Source: Cenococcum geophilum 1.58 (taxonomy: Eukaryota > Ascomycota > Dothideomycetes > Gloniales > Gloniaceae). Taken from it: a DNA stretch of 64,000 nt. Numbering within the stretch: position 1 is the first letter of the stretch; each line of letters starts with the position of its first letter. A program made the position numbers and the translations under genes. The DNA lies in NCBI GenBank assembly GCA_001692895.1, contig KV748262.1, forward strand, positions 310,550 through 374,549, written 5' to 3'. The notes below the pieces were generated by a model. That model did no database searches and was not told the DNA's origin. It saw nothing but the letters and a program-made list of their open reading frames with translations. Positions 38,495-51,600 of the stretch are shown here, in pieces.

Positions 38495-41400
38495 ATGGCT
38501 ACGCCTACTTTAAACAACTAGGAAGACTCCTTACCACTAGGGGTAGCTTTATACGCGAAACTTATTAATAAAAATTAGGACGAATTTACCTTTAATATAA
38601 CAACTTGTACCGCAAAACAAGTTAATAGCTTTCTCCTACACCATATTATGTTCTACTAAAGTAAATACTACGCTAATTTACAGCTGTGGGAATATTTTAG
38701 GGAGGATTTTATAGGATAGACCACTAACACCTAGGCATTTGGCAATGTTAATATTATTTAGGATTTTTAAGACTTTCTCCGTAGGAACGGGGTATACATT
38801 ACTAAGAATAGTAACCTAATCGCTAGTAATATTTAGGCCGTTATTACTAGTATAGAAAAACTAGTATAGACGGAAGCTAAAATTATACGTTAACTATAGA
38901 AACCTAAAATTAACCTATATTCTTTAAAAGGCAACTTTAATTCGGAACGAAACCCCTAGAACGCTACTATCCCACCTAGAGGTACTCTCCCACCTAAAGG
39001 TACTCTTCCTCCACCTCCGCCGCCTCTAGCTCCTCTACCCCAGCCAACCGGTGAGCCCCTACTATAAGAGGTCACGAATCTAATAAAGGTATATTTAGAC
39101 AAAGAGAAGAAATTTAAAGGAGAACTATATAACATACTTAGAGTAAAACTACAGGTCTTCTATAACTGTTACAACAAGGTTAAAATTTAATGCTACTAGT
39201 ACTACCACACTTTCTCTATTATGTTAAAGGGACGGGCAGTAATATTCTATTACGACTATATTACGGGTAAAAACTATAGCTTTAATATAATGCTTTAGCT
39301 TACCAGAGCTTACTTTAAGACTAATAAGAATTATTAACTTTATATATCTAAATGGCGGGAAACTATATTCTAGAGAGTTATTACTTCTAACCTAATAAAG
39401 ACTTATTTAGAGTGCCTTTAATTACTCTTTAATAAACTCTAAAAAATCTAACGTGGCCTTACTAAAACTTACTAAAATAAGAACAGCCTAAGGGACTAGG
39501 TTATCTTAGCCTGCTATAGCGTTCCTAAGTGCAATTTGGCGCTATATAAACCTATAAATACGTTTAAAGGAGTATATACTAAGCTACGCTCCGCTATAGG
39601 TACTACGATATAAATATAAAAATCTTAATAGTTTTATACCAAAAACCCTACCTAACTAAGTATTCCTAACTAACATAATTATAACTAGACTAATTAAATA
39701 TATAGTGGCCGTGGTAGGGAATATAGAAGAGGGTATAATTAATATTAACTATAAGGTAATTATAGAGGTCCTTATAGAGGTTTATTTTAAAGTAATTACT
39801 AAAAAAAGTGCTACGTTTATAAGAAGCCAAATTACTAATTAACTAGACACTCCCTTAATAAGCGAAAAGAGGTATATAATAAGTTCCGTTAAAGTATAAA
39901 AAATATTAAAAATTATAAAGTTATTATAGCCTACTTCTAAAGCTTCCTGGTTTAATATAAAGGCGTAGAAGATCTTAAGGGTAAGGTTAATAAGGTTAAA
40001 TAGCTCCTTATAGATATGGAAATTAAGGACTACTCCCTTAACTAATACTTCACTAAGTATAGTAAGGTAGATAGTATACAAACCGTCACTATTTTTAATA
40101 ATTAATCTACGCTCCATTCTATTACGAAATTAAATATCTTTAATAAGCCAAAGGAGAGTTTCGCGTTTTCCTTTAATAATAAATACTCGGCGTACGTCTT
40201 TTATAGTATTATGCCGGATATAGGAGCCGCAGGAGTATCTATAGTAGGAGAACCTTAAGTTTAAGCTCTTTAGCAGCTTAATAGCTCTATTTAGATCGAC
40301 TAATTAACGGCAGGCTAATATACGATTTACTTTAGTAAAGGTACTATAATCTCTCTCAGCATAATTAGGGTCTAAACCCCCTTAGGATACATCACTTTCT
40401 ATATTATTCCTATAAACACTCCGTTTCTATTTTATATTAAAGATATAGATAAACTAGGTATTAGGCTTAATAACCTTAAGAATATACTTATTTAGGGAGA
40501 CAATCGGGTACCTATTGTGCGTAAGTAGGGCTACCTATAGTTGCTTCTTTACTAACTAGAAAAGAGTGTTACTTAAAGCCACTTAACTAAGTCGGAATTA
40601 CGCCAACTATACTATTATTTTAGCTACCTATCCGTTTATTAATTGCTTAGGGTTCTTTAGCAAGTAGGCTATAAAGTTAAGGTTAAGGCAATTAAGCATC
40701 TTATAAAGTACTACTATTATTACTAAATAAACTAAAAGTCCCCTAGCCGATTTAAGTTTACCCTTAAGGATAGCTACGACTTTAACTTCTATATTATTAT
40801 TAACGTTATATATCTTAGCGGTAAGCCAGTACTCTAAGTTATTAACTTCTTAACCTCCTTCTAAGCCGCGCGTTTTTTAAAAGATATATTAGCCAAAAAC
40901 GCATAGGATACCCTTTAGTTATACTAGATTAATATCTATTTAGGACCCCCTAATTAAATCGTCTATAATATAGAAAAGAACTTCTTATCTATAGAGTTCT
41001 AATAGCAGATAAAGGCAATAGCAATTAAGGTTAAGGAAGTCCCCGTTAAGGCATATAATAGCATTAAAAAAGTAAAGCGATATTACGCGCTATTACGCCG
41101 CGTATATAAGATTATCTCTTTAGAACTAAAGGACGCTAGTAAAGAACTTACCTTATAAATAGCTGTTAAAGCTATTAATAATTCCGCTAGCCCAGATANA
41201 CTCATACCTATATTACTAGTCTTTAGCGCCTACCCTTAAATAACTAATAATTCTTTACTATCTCCCTCTATTATATAACGAGCTAAGGCTATTTATAAGG
41301 CAATAAGGGAGGTGTAATATCTCTACGCTATACGCCAGGTTAATAACGCACTAGGAATAAGAAATGGCCTAAATACCTTAACTACGCTTAATCTGCCACT

Positions 41401-43730
41401 CTAGTCTAAAGTACGCGTATAGCGTAAAAAGGGAGGATAGTTAGGCCCATACTAACTTATTATAATTAATGGCTAAACTTATACTATTTAGATGCCTTAT
41501 AGACCTACTTAATTCCGTTTAACTATTATTAAACCTTACTATAAAGATAATAACTCTAAGCCTTTATAGGATGCCTTAGAAGATGCCCTAGAGGAAAACT
41601 ACAATTAATATACTCTAGAAGGCGACCACAATTCTAATATAATTGTAGTAGATACACCGCAACTATAATGCGGTAGAGGTTGCCTAAAAGGATCATAAAA
41701 TTACTAATATCTTATTAATTTTAAAGAGTAATTTATTGCCGCTATTAAGAATAGAGTTAAGCTATTAATGGCCTTTATAACAGCTAAGGGGAAGGCTAAC
41801 TTTAAACTCGCAAAATAGCTCTAAAAAGAAGGTCGTATTATAACTTTAGGAGCTCCTTTCTAAGTATCTAATAAGCAGGAGATTAACGGTCTTATTGTAA
41901 GAGGAGTTTTTAAGTTTAAGAAGTATAACCACACTAAGTTTAATAGAGTTCGTATCTTTAAGTTAAGAATAGTTAATAAGATTAAGGGTAAAGCTACTAA
42001 CGCCCTATTTAAGAAATTAAGACTTGTTATTTAAGGCTATAACAATAATAGTAAGGAGGTAATTCTTATGCAATCTCCTATAATTTAACAAGCTAGTTAG
42101 TAAGTTATTATTGCGCTAGCTTCCTCCTTAATAAAGAATAAAATGGCGGTTTATTTATAAGATATTACTTAGGCCTACACCTAATTAGAGACGCACCTTT
42201 AGCGCTTAATATTAGCATACCTTCTAGAGTAAATTCGCCACTANTATCCNAANGATANANTTATNGTTNTNNTTAAGCCATTATATAGAATNNNAGAGGT
42301 AGGAACTNANTAGTNGGCTACCTANAGCAAGCACTATAAAGAGAAGCTTTTAATAACTACTTCTATATTNNANCTATNCTTCCTNATTANAACNNTAGNA
42401 ACNCNATTNANAATTATNGGNATATAAACTAATAATANAATTATCTTAGGAGACGACCAATTTTTAGCTCTTAAAGAAGATAAGCTAGTAAAGGTAAATC
42501 TTATAGCAAAGCCAAAGGAAAAGCTTAATTTAATAACACTATTACTTTTTAATAGATATATCCTCTCCCTAAATAAGGATTCTATTGCTTTACGCCAGAA
42601 GGGTTAAGGTAAGAAGATTAACGTTATTAACATTAATTCTCTAAAGTAAGGATATATGGAGTAACGTGCTTATAGAGCTTATGTTGCTTCTATCTATTAA
42701 CCTAAGGCCTTATTTAATCTCTCTGTTGCCGCCTAACACCAGGAACTAACTAAGAATAATATTCTTACCCTAAATAAACGTCTTTTTTTAGTAAATAAAC
42801 CATCTTAATTGGGGACTACTTTACGTGCCTATTAATCTCCCCACCGCTAAGCTTTTTATATTTATTAATAGATCATTTATAAATAATAAAGACTTTAGCT
42901 CCTAATTAGGATATAAGATTATTATTACAAACGAATCTACTAGAGAGAATAACTTTATAATCTACGGCAATCTTATTTATTGGAGCTTAACTAAGAGTAA
43001 GCGCGTTACTTAAAGCGTTTTAGTATTAGAGATATATAGAATGGTTAGCGGAGTTAACATAGCAATTGCAATTAGAACTACCCTAAAGATAATTATAGAT
43101 TAACTCACACTTCCCGTTATCCCTATAATTATGTGCACCGACTTATACTCCCTCTATAAGTGTTTAGTTAAGCTTAGTACTATAAAGGAGAAGCGCCTTA
43201 TAATTAATATTATAGTACTTTAGCAATCCTACAAACGGCGAGAGCTCTTTAAGATTTAATAGATTAATGGCTAAGATAACCCGGTAGATATAATAATAAA
43301 GGCGAACCTAAATAAGGCACTAAAGACGTTTGTTAATACGAATACTCTACGTATACGAGTTAAAGGTTGGGTTAAAAGGGAGTCCCTAGAAATTTCTTAG
43401 TCACATAAGGTCTTAAGATATCTAGGAACTTTAACCGGCGGTTAAAGTTATCTAATTAGTTAGATTCTCTTACTAAGACTTTTTTAGAGGGGGGAGCCTA
43501 ACTTAACCCAGCTAATTAGGATTTTCCATCCCCGGGATAGAAAATCGCTATTAACTCGCTTACTACTAGTGCCTTAGCGGCCCTACTAACAAGATACCTA
43601 CCTATAACTTATAAGCAAGAAAGCACTACGTGCTAAGAGGGAAAGTTTAGGATAGCGAAACTTATATTATAATAGTAATAGTAAGTAAGGAGGATTAATA
43701 TTTATTCCGCTAGTTAAGCGGTATATATAT
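38495..43730 (+). pseudogene. gag-pol remnant of copia element D
   Basis: A start at 38495 (MATPTLNN) opens a stop-ridden polyprotein. The gag-like N-terminal half has a Pro-rich segment near 38975-39060. The integrase-linked middle lies around 40500-41300. The RT start is recognisable near 41900-42250 (FKKYNHTKFNRVRIFKLRIV, then YLQDIT*AYTQ). RNase H lies near 43120-43400 (MCTDLYSLYKCLVKLSTIKE, RRELFKI), strongly like fungal copia RNase H, where the first catalytic residues are expected in the CTD motif. No frame is long enough to be functional. Confidence 0.78.
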
Positions 43731-43762
43731 ATAGATGGCAACTATAAAAAAAGAGGTGCTAG

Positions 43763-43983
43763 TGTTAGGAATAAAGGCAAGGGGTTACTATATAAGGCAT
43801 ATTACCGTCATATATAGCAAGTTGCCGTTACGTGCGGCAAGTTGCCGTTATGTATTACCGCGGCACTAGCGTAGCAAGGAGCCTTAAGCTCCTCGCCCTC
43901 CCTTATAAATACAACAAAAAGAACAATAATTATTATACTATCTACGAACCGTAGCTACGTAATATTACCTTATGTAACCAACA
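43763..43983 (+). repeat. 3' LTR of copia element D
   Basis: 221-bp direct repeat of 37887-38107, starting TGTTAGGAATAAAGG and ending GTAACCAACA. It differs from the 5' LTR mainly by C to T and G to A changes. Confidence 0.92.
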
Positions 43984-44006
43984 ATATTCTTTAGTTCTTA
44001 CTAACT

Positions 44007-44241
44007 TGTAACCGACTACCGACACTGCGCTAAGACACAAGATCACCGCTTGGAAGGCTCCAAGATGGCGTTACCGCCACCCAATATATTGGTTGCAGAT
44101 CAATATTGGTGGCAGATTACCGTTCCCATTTCAGCTATTTATTACCCCATCACTTTTACCTTCTTCGTGTATATATAGAGCCTCTAGAGCTACATTCACA
44201 ATTAAGTCGTTTATGCATTTCCACACTCTGCAAAGCTTACA
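44007..44241. repeat. Solo LTR, 235 bp, weakly mutated
   Basis: Starts TGTAACCGACTACC and ends AAAGCTTACA, and is flanked by TAACT at 44002-44006 and 44242-44246. Removing it and one TAACT restores family A sequence (A1 near 8735-8760, complement). It has a TATA-like TATATATAG near 44170. It retains many CpA and TpG dinucleotides, unlike the A2 sequence around it. No related internal region is in the window, so its family is unknown; termini and size suggest copia. Confidence 0.82.
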
Positions 44242-45380
44242 TAACTTATTATAGCTTTAATCTTTTTTAGGTCTATACTAATATAACCTAGTTTAATAAT
44301 AAATTTAATAAAATTAGTTTTCCTTATAAAGAACTTATATTTTTTAATTACTACTAGTATCTATTTTTCTTATAGTCTCTTTAAGACCTATTTAATATAT
44401 TCCCTATATTCTTTCTTAGTTATTAAATAGATAATAATATTATTAAGGTATTCTCCTAATACGCTAATAATTTGTTTCTAAAATGTTACTAATATATTTA
44501 TTAATTTAAACTATATTATTAGTAGTTTATATAGTCCTTCTTTTAATCTAAAGGCTACCTTCTATTTATTGCTTTTTTTAATCCTAATTTAATAGTATAC
44601 CTATCTTAGATTTATTTTTATAAAGATTTACATATTACCTATCTAATTTTAGATTTTACTAATTAAGGGTAAAGGATACCTATCCTTTTAAGTAATACTA
44701 TTTAACTATCTATAGTTAATATATAACCTAAATTCTCCATTCTTCTTTAGTATAAATAGTACTAGATAACCCGCTAATAATTATAATAGTCTAATATACC
44801 CCTTTTATAAATTTTCTTAGATAAACTCTTTAAGTACTTTAACTCCTCTTATATAAGCTTATAGGTTAGAAAAAACCTTAAACTTATTTCTAGTTTTAAC
44901 TCTATTTTATAGTTCTATACTATATAATCTACTAATTTTTTACTTTCCGGTAACTATAGCTTCTTACTATACTTATAGTATCTTTTTAGTATATAACTTA
45001 AGCCTCACTTAGTTTCTTTATATATTACTCTAACTTAGTACTATACTAACTTAGTCTACTATTATATTTTACGTTATTAAGTATCTCTAATATTAACCTA
45101 TTCTATAATCTAATTAATCTTTAGATTATATTCCTATAACTAAGGCATTTCTAATACTGCCTTATCCCGTTCTAATAGTAGGATATTAAAAGATATCTTA
45201 ATTTATCTCCCTTTAATGGTTAACTAAATTAGTCCTATTTTAAGGTAAATAATTCCTCCTTTATAGGTTATTAGATCTCCTAAAATTATAACTAATAAAT
45301 AAGGTTACTCCTTTTATCTATAAGGTAATCCTATTTTTTTAACCACTATTAGTAAAATATAGTTCCGCGTTACTTTACTA

Positions 45381-45804
45381 ACGTATTCTACCACCGAGCC
45401 GGCCACCCCACCGAGCCGGCCACTTCAAAATACACCAAAAAGCCGATATTTGAATCTTAAATATCTCAACCACTACTTAATAATATTTTCTAAAAATTTA
45501 AATATAAGCTTTTATATACCTATTTTAATACTTATTACAATATAAGAGTATGCGCTCCGGTAGTTGTTAAGATATTAAAAAATATCTCTATTTTTAACCC
45601 CTAAACTCTATATTATAATAACCACCCAGCTGCACGCTTTAGTATTATAATATATACTAAAATAGGTATATAAGAGCTTATATTTAAATTTTTAGAAAAT
45701 ATTATTAAGTAGTGGTTGAGATATTTAAGATTCAAATATCGGCTTTTTGGTGTATTTTGAAGTGGCCGGCTCGGTGGGGTGGCCGGCTCGGTGGTAGAAT
45801 ACGT
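45381..45804. mobile_element. MITE-like element with about 150-bp terminal inverted repeats
   Basis: Ends are ACGTATTCTACCACCGAGCC and its exact complement, flanked by TA on both sides (45379-45380 and 45805-45806). The two arms match over roughly 145-150 bp with about one mismatch. Each carries two copies of a GC-rich 17-bp unit (CACCGAGCCGGCCAC..). The unpaired centre is about 120 bp with no coding capacity. The site is empty in A3 (TA at 56058-56059, between ACTCCAC and TCTATTAATAC). TA duplication suggests mobilisation by a Tc1/mariner/pogo transposase, which is not in the window. The GC-rich ends are free of RIP. Confidence 0.88.
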
Positions 45805-46478
45805 TATCTATTAATACTTTAAACTTTTAATCTTACTATTTAACTTATAAATTTAGGTATTATCCTTAAATTCCTTTAAGGGTCTAAGGCTTTACTACTA
45901 GCTCCCTCTAGTTCTATAGGCCTCTACTTTTCCTAACTATTAGCTACTTAATTCTATTTATACTTAGTCCACTTTTAGCTAATATTTAGTTTACTTTTTA
46001 TCCTTAATATACTATAGATACGTATTTTTTAGGTATTCCTACTACTATTATCTATCTAAGCATTTTTCTATAAGGAATCTTTTTAGTTAAAGTATTAAGT
46101 TGCCTAACTTTTATACTTCTATTAAATGCTATCTGTATATATATTTAGTATTTCTATATTATTACTTATCTAGTGCCTAATATATCCTTACTAGGTACTT
46201 CTAATGCTTATCTTTAGGTGCTCTATGCATATTATATATATTATTTATATATACAATCTATAATAATATATAGTATACTAAGTGCTTTAGGTTAACCCTT
46301 AGCTTATCTTTACCCTTAAGTTTAAACCTCTATTGTGTTAATCTAAACGTTATAACTTTATTTGCGGGTACTAAAATTTGCCTTTTACTTCCCTAGTCCT
46401 CTAATTATTTCTCTAAATCCTTTAATATTATAATTAAGGCTCCTTTAATATAACTTATAGCCTTCTCTATAATTGGGT

Positions 46479-48306
46479 TGTTACGGACACTTTAGAAAGT
46501 CTAAGAATATCTACTAAAAAGTATAAAGATACCTTTAGAAATAGGAGGAGTAATAAAAGTATGCGAAGTAGAGCCTATAGGATGCCTAAGAGCAGTAAAG
46601 ACTTTAGTATAACCATAAGCACTAAGATAAGCATTTTGGAGTAGGCGATAAGGTTCTATTACGTTTAATAAATATTAAGACCTATTAACTATTAAAAAAG
46701 CTTAATGCAAGATACCTAGGTCCCTTTTAAATTAAGGAATAAATTAGTAAGTTAGCTTACCGTCTCTAGCTACCCCTATCTATAGCCTATATATATTTAG
46801 TGTTTTACGTAAACCTACTAGAGCTATAGTATAGACTACTGCTAAAAAAGAACTTCCGTTTAGGCCTAATTAAACACCCTAAGGTAGTAGGCAAGTAGTA
46901 TAAGGTTAAAGCTATACTATGCTATAAGTCTGTTAAGAATAAGCTTTAATTTAAAGTTAAATAGCTAGGTTAGCCTGCTAAGGACTTTATATAGGAACTA
47001 GAGGATTACCTTAATTATTATTAAGATATTCTAAAAGAATATTAGGACTAAGGTCTACAATCTATAAATTATAGAAAGCGCTTTAATACTATAGTATTAT
47101 TGCAACCTATAAAGAAAGCTTATAAAAAGAGTAAATAGGTTAAATTAGATATAGAATAGATAGGCTCCGGAAACTATAGGGATAGGGCTACGGCCTAAGG
47201 TAAGATAGGTCCTTAGCCTTTTCACGTATGTGGTGTAGGGTTGGTGGGGTATTTTACTAGAATTGCATTCCTATTTATTTATCTATATTAGGAATATTAT
47301 TTCTAGGGCTTCTAAGCCCTTTTTAAAAGCCTTATAAGGCCTTTCTAAGCACCTAATTAAGGTCCTTAATTGCTACTATATATAAGAATAAATCCCAAAT
47401 ACCTAATCCAAAAAGCTACTATGCCTTACCCTTAGGAGCAGGATTAATATCTATTGGGCTACTAAGTAATAGCTAATAAGAATAGGATCTAGATCCCTTA
47501 GTAGGTATATAAGTAGGTATAAAAATAGGGGCAGGATAATAAGGTATAGCTAGAGTAGAGACTCTTAAACGCTTAATACCAATATTAGGTCTAAACTAAT
47601 ACTAATAAAGCTCTTGCGGCGTAAGATTTTGGTAATAAAGATATACTTAAGCCTGGAATAAATAGAGACGTTAACTAGTTAGTATAGTCTAAAACTACTA
47701 AAACCTTACTACGGCAACTATTAGTTACCTATTTGCTAAGTACCCAAAGGGTAACCTACGTAATAACGCATTATATTATACTCTTTTAAAACCTAACGCG
47801 TATACGCAAACTCCCTTCTATAGTAGATAGCAACCTTCTTCTTATTACCCCTATTCTTTACCCTATCCTTAGTATACTAACCTTACTCTTATATTAGGCG
47901 TTACTAGCTAGCTTACTAGGAATTATAGACAGTATAGATAGCCGTAGCATAGTCTTGAATTTGGCTAAGTTGTTTAGTATTTACGCTAGAATAAGAGAAA
48001 GCGCGGGCAATATAGTAGTTAAGGACATTAAAGGAACGTCGCTACTTAGGCCCAGGCTATTAAAGCTTAAAGTTAGTAATAGAAATCTATTAAGAATAGA
48101 AAAGCATACCTTAACACAACTGCCGCTCTTAGTACGCATGCATTAATTATAAGGACTAAAGGTATTAGATTTAATATAGTGCGTCTTATTATAAGCCTCT
48201 AGAATCCTATTATTAGATTTCTAGTCTTTTAAAAATATATAGGCAAAATTATTTAGGTAGGACTAGCACTAGTTATAGGTTAGTAGGGGTAAGGGTTCTA
48301 TATATA
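46479..48306 (+). mobile_element. RIP-degraded retroelement sequence E, left part
   Basis: Begins with TGTTACGGACAC where A2 similarity stops. From about 46630 to 46860 it reads as the end of a Ty3/gypsy pol: GDKVLLRL, RYLGPF near 46710, then YLVFYVNLLEL near 46790. A chromodomain-like stretch (FKVKWLGQP-like) follows near 46950. From 47230 to 48306 I can name nothing; a 63-codon frame at 47955-48146 looks like chance. It continues after inserted element B1 at 54268. Family and limits are unresolved. Confidence 0.5.
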
Positions 48307-48665
48307 TGTCACGGGACACCCCTATAACACCTTATACACGTCCACCTGTTTCCACCGACTTAGCAACTAGAGACTGACCACGAGACGGCAATTTGCGGCA
48401 ATCTGACGGCAATCTGCCATATTCTGCCATATTCCGCTAAGTTCTACTAAATTCTGCTAAGTTCTGCTAGGACCACTACCTGAATCCTATTCTGCTTTGT
48501 GTACGTGTTGACTAAGCAACTAAGCTAACGATATATACCCTTTCTTCCCGTTTCCCTACCTTCTCTCCTTATGTAATGTCTTGACCTTATTATATAGTTT
48601 ATGTATATAGCTTAATAGTATCTACTTTGCTATATATTATCACCGCTTATACTTACTCCGTGATA
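48307..48665 (+). repeat. 5' LTR of B1
   Basis: Starts TGTCACGGGACACC and ends ACTCCGTGATA (TGACA in the 3' copy). Contains serial TCTGCCATAT / TTCTGCTAAG subrepeats near 48400-48470. Confidence 0.93.
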
Positions 48666-48699
48666 CTACATTGCGTTAACTACCTATACTACCATTAAA

Positions 48700-51600
48700 A
48701 TACAGACTGAACCTAAAGCCCCTATAATAACCGCCGGTATTATATCCGCACTCTAAGAATAATTAGTAGAAATATAGAAGTCTTTTATAGACGCCCTCGC
48801 ATAGAACTAAGCTACTTTAAATTAATAATAAGCCGAATAAGAAGTACGACACTAATAATTAATTAAGGACCTCTAAGAAGAAGTCTGCACCCTTAAGATG
48901 CCTACGCTAGGACCTTAAGACTAAACGCCGTCTCTAGAAATGAATACGTGGAACGCGAGCCCCAAACCTATAGTAGTTACTCACCCCAAACCGACTACTA
49001 CACCGTAACGATCTAAATAACTACTAAACCCTCCAATATTTACTGGCAAATAATAAGAACTCCAATTATTTTTAAGCTAGCTTAAAAATAAGCTAACTGG
49101 TAATGCTGACCGCTACCTAACCGAAGCCAACCGACTCTACTACGCCCTAAGTTGACTAGAAGGAGACGTAGCTAACCTTATTAAACCCCTTTAACCGAAC
49201 TTAATACTAAGTCTAGTTATACTTCTTAAAGCCACGTACGGTAACCTAAACCGCTAAGCTACTACTTAGAGAAAGATAAACTATATAACTTAAGGAACGA
49301 AAAGCTTTCTAGTATACTTNTNCGAATTTAACCGTTANNNAAAGGAAATANGCTNNAACGACTCCGNACTNATTAANAGCCTTATTAAATCCTTAAGCTT
49401 TAAACTAAAAACCTCCCTAATAGGCGTAGACCTACTAGGAGCCCTTAATGCCTGCGCAAACGTTATTAATAAACGGTACAACGATATACTACGCCTGACA
49501 CCAAAGCCTGCCCCCTAATACAATATGACAACCCCGCGAACGTCCACTAAGTCATTGTCTTAGCCTAAGCACCCTAACGCTATGGATATTGACACTAAAA
49601 TCCTAGATTACGCCCTACTAGGGTCTTTTGAACGAGAATAACGCCTTAAGCTAGGCCTCTACTTTAAATGCGGAAGGAAGGATTATATCTCAAAACACTG
49701 CCTTGTCCCCCTACCTACGCACCGAAACGATCTACGAACGGCTAATACTAATAGCCGTTCACTATATTAATCTTCTGGTTACCGTCCCTGATCTTTATCT
49801 AGTTCTAGCCCTACGTCTAGTAAGCACTATTTATAAGAACGAAGCTCCAACTGACGCTCTATAAGAACCCCGCCCTAATCGCCTCTAAAAAGAAGGTCCT
49901 AGAGCTAAGTCGCTCTTTAGGATAGCTTTGCCTTAGGATCTCATTAAACACATTTAATGTTACAAACTCCGACTCTTGGGACTATAGTATAACTATTAAC
50001 TGCCGTCTTTAGTAGAATGGTTAATAGGCTAACGCTTAAATCCTAATTAATACAGGAGCTAGCGGTATAGGATTTATTAATAAGATCTTTGCGTAAGATA
50101 ATGGTTTTACCCTAACCCCCCTTAACCGGCATATTAATGTATTTGGATTTGACAGTAAACGCACCGTCTTAGGCCGTATTACCTACGTGGTAGCCCTAAG
50201 ACTCTAATACCTAAACTACGAAGAACTAATTAAGCTTTTTGTTACTACCTTGGGTTACCTGGTGATCCTTAGACAACCTTAGATAAAGCTATATAAGGTA
50301 ACTATTAACTAGAATAACCTTAAGCTTCTATTTACCGCCTCCCGTTATAAGTAGAAGTGCCTTATAACTTGCTGCCCTAACCCCAAACTAAAACTTAGGA
50401 AATCCACTAAGATCTACTAGCCTAAGATTTCTACTAATATCCACCCCACGCCTAAGGAATCCACCAGATTCCACCAACCTAAGAATTCCACCGAATTCTA
50501 CCGATATAAGATTTCCACCAATATCCACTAAAGATCTAGAAATCCCACCGAACCCTATAAACTAACCCCAACTACTGCACCACCTTAAACTAAGTAGAAG
50601 CTTAAGCTTAATATACGGGAGTACTAAAAGAACTAGTACCCTATAATAAAAAGAATACTTAAAGAACCCGAACCTAAATCTGATACTAACTCTATACCTA
50701 ATACTAAACCTAAACCTAAATAAGAAACTATATAAGAGACTATAGACGATCTGAGAGAGCTTGACACCCTAGATATCCGCATAATTAGAGCTACTCCGCT
50801 AGCTTAGCTTGCTAAGAAGCCTAAATATACAATTTTCGCTGTTACAATAGCTAATATTAAGAAAGCCTTAGCACTAAAGAAGCACACTAACCCTATTACG
50901 AAGGTACTAGTAGAGTACTATCACCGCTTAGATGTATTCTTACGAAAGGAAGCTGATAAGCTACTAGAATACCAACTATACGACTACAAGATTGTACTCG
51001 AAGAAGGAAAGCAGCCCGGATTTGGACCCCTATACAGAATGTCCCAAAATAAACTCCAAGTGCTATAAAAGTATCTGGATGAGAACCTAAGTAAAGGATT
51101 TATTAGAGTAAGCTCTTTACCTATAGCCGTACTAGTAATCTTTGTTAAGAAACCTAGTAGCGGTCTGCGCTTCTGCGTAGATTACTAAGCCCTTAACGCC
51201 GTTACTATTAAGAACCGATATCTGATCCCGTTAATATAAGAGACGCTAAACTAACTAAGTAAGGCTCGCTACTATACGAAGCTTAATATCATCTCTGTAT
51301 TTAACCGCCTCTGTATAGTAAAGGGAGATAAATGGCTTACCGTATTTCGTACTCGGTATGGATTATTTAAATACTTAGTAACACCATTTGGCCTCGCAAA
51401 TACTCCGAGCTTGTTTTAACATTATGTAAATAACACCCTGCGCCCCTACCTAGACATCTTCTATACTGCTTATATTAATAATATCTTAATATATAGTAAT
51501 AACCTGACTAAACATCGGAAACACGTTAACCTTATCCTATAAGCCCTGCACAGAGCTAGTCTATAATTGGATGTAGATAAATGCGAGTTTTATAAGATGG

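Larger units (their letters stand above)
37887..43983 (+). mobile_element. Complete Ty1/copia retrotransposon D inserted in A2
   Basis: 6.1-kb element bounded by 221-bp LTRs (37887-38107 and 43763-43983) with a 5-bp target duplication ATATT at 37882-37886 and 43984-43988. The internal part reads in order as gag, protease/GAG-pre-integrase, integrase, RT and RNase H, the Ty1/copia order. It is inserted opposite to A2. Runs of ambiguous bases at 42243-42440 suggest the assembly collapsed similar copies. The 5' LTR keeps more CpG/CpA than the 3' LTR. All frames contain RIP-type stops. Confidence 0.93.
34636..46478 (-). mobile_element. Family A Ty3/gypsy chromovirus copy A2, interrupted and truncated
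   Basis: Reverse-oriented sister of A1. Its 3' LTR is at 34636-35063. Moving right come the reversed C-terminal region and chromodomain (about 35800-35930), integrase, RNase H and RT. Copia element D (37887-43983) and a solo LTR (44007-44241) then interrupt it in the region equivalent to A1 8740-8770. RT continues from 44247, followed by protease and the end of gag, with a MITE at 45381-45804. Similarity to A1/A3 stops at about 46478, before most of gag and the 5' LTR. Heavy RIP leaves no long open frame. It lacks the LINE insertion found in A1, giving an empty site. Confidence 0.88.

Noticed and set aside
39839-40117. 92-codon minus-strand frame
   Set aside because: It is an antisense shadow of the RIP-degraded copia D polyprotein; AT-rich RIP DNA yields Ile/Leu/Tyr-rich chance frames.
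47955-48146. 63-codon plus-strand frame in sequence E
   Set aside because: No start context, domain or repeat support; looks like chance within degraded sequence.
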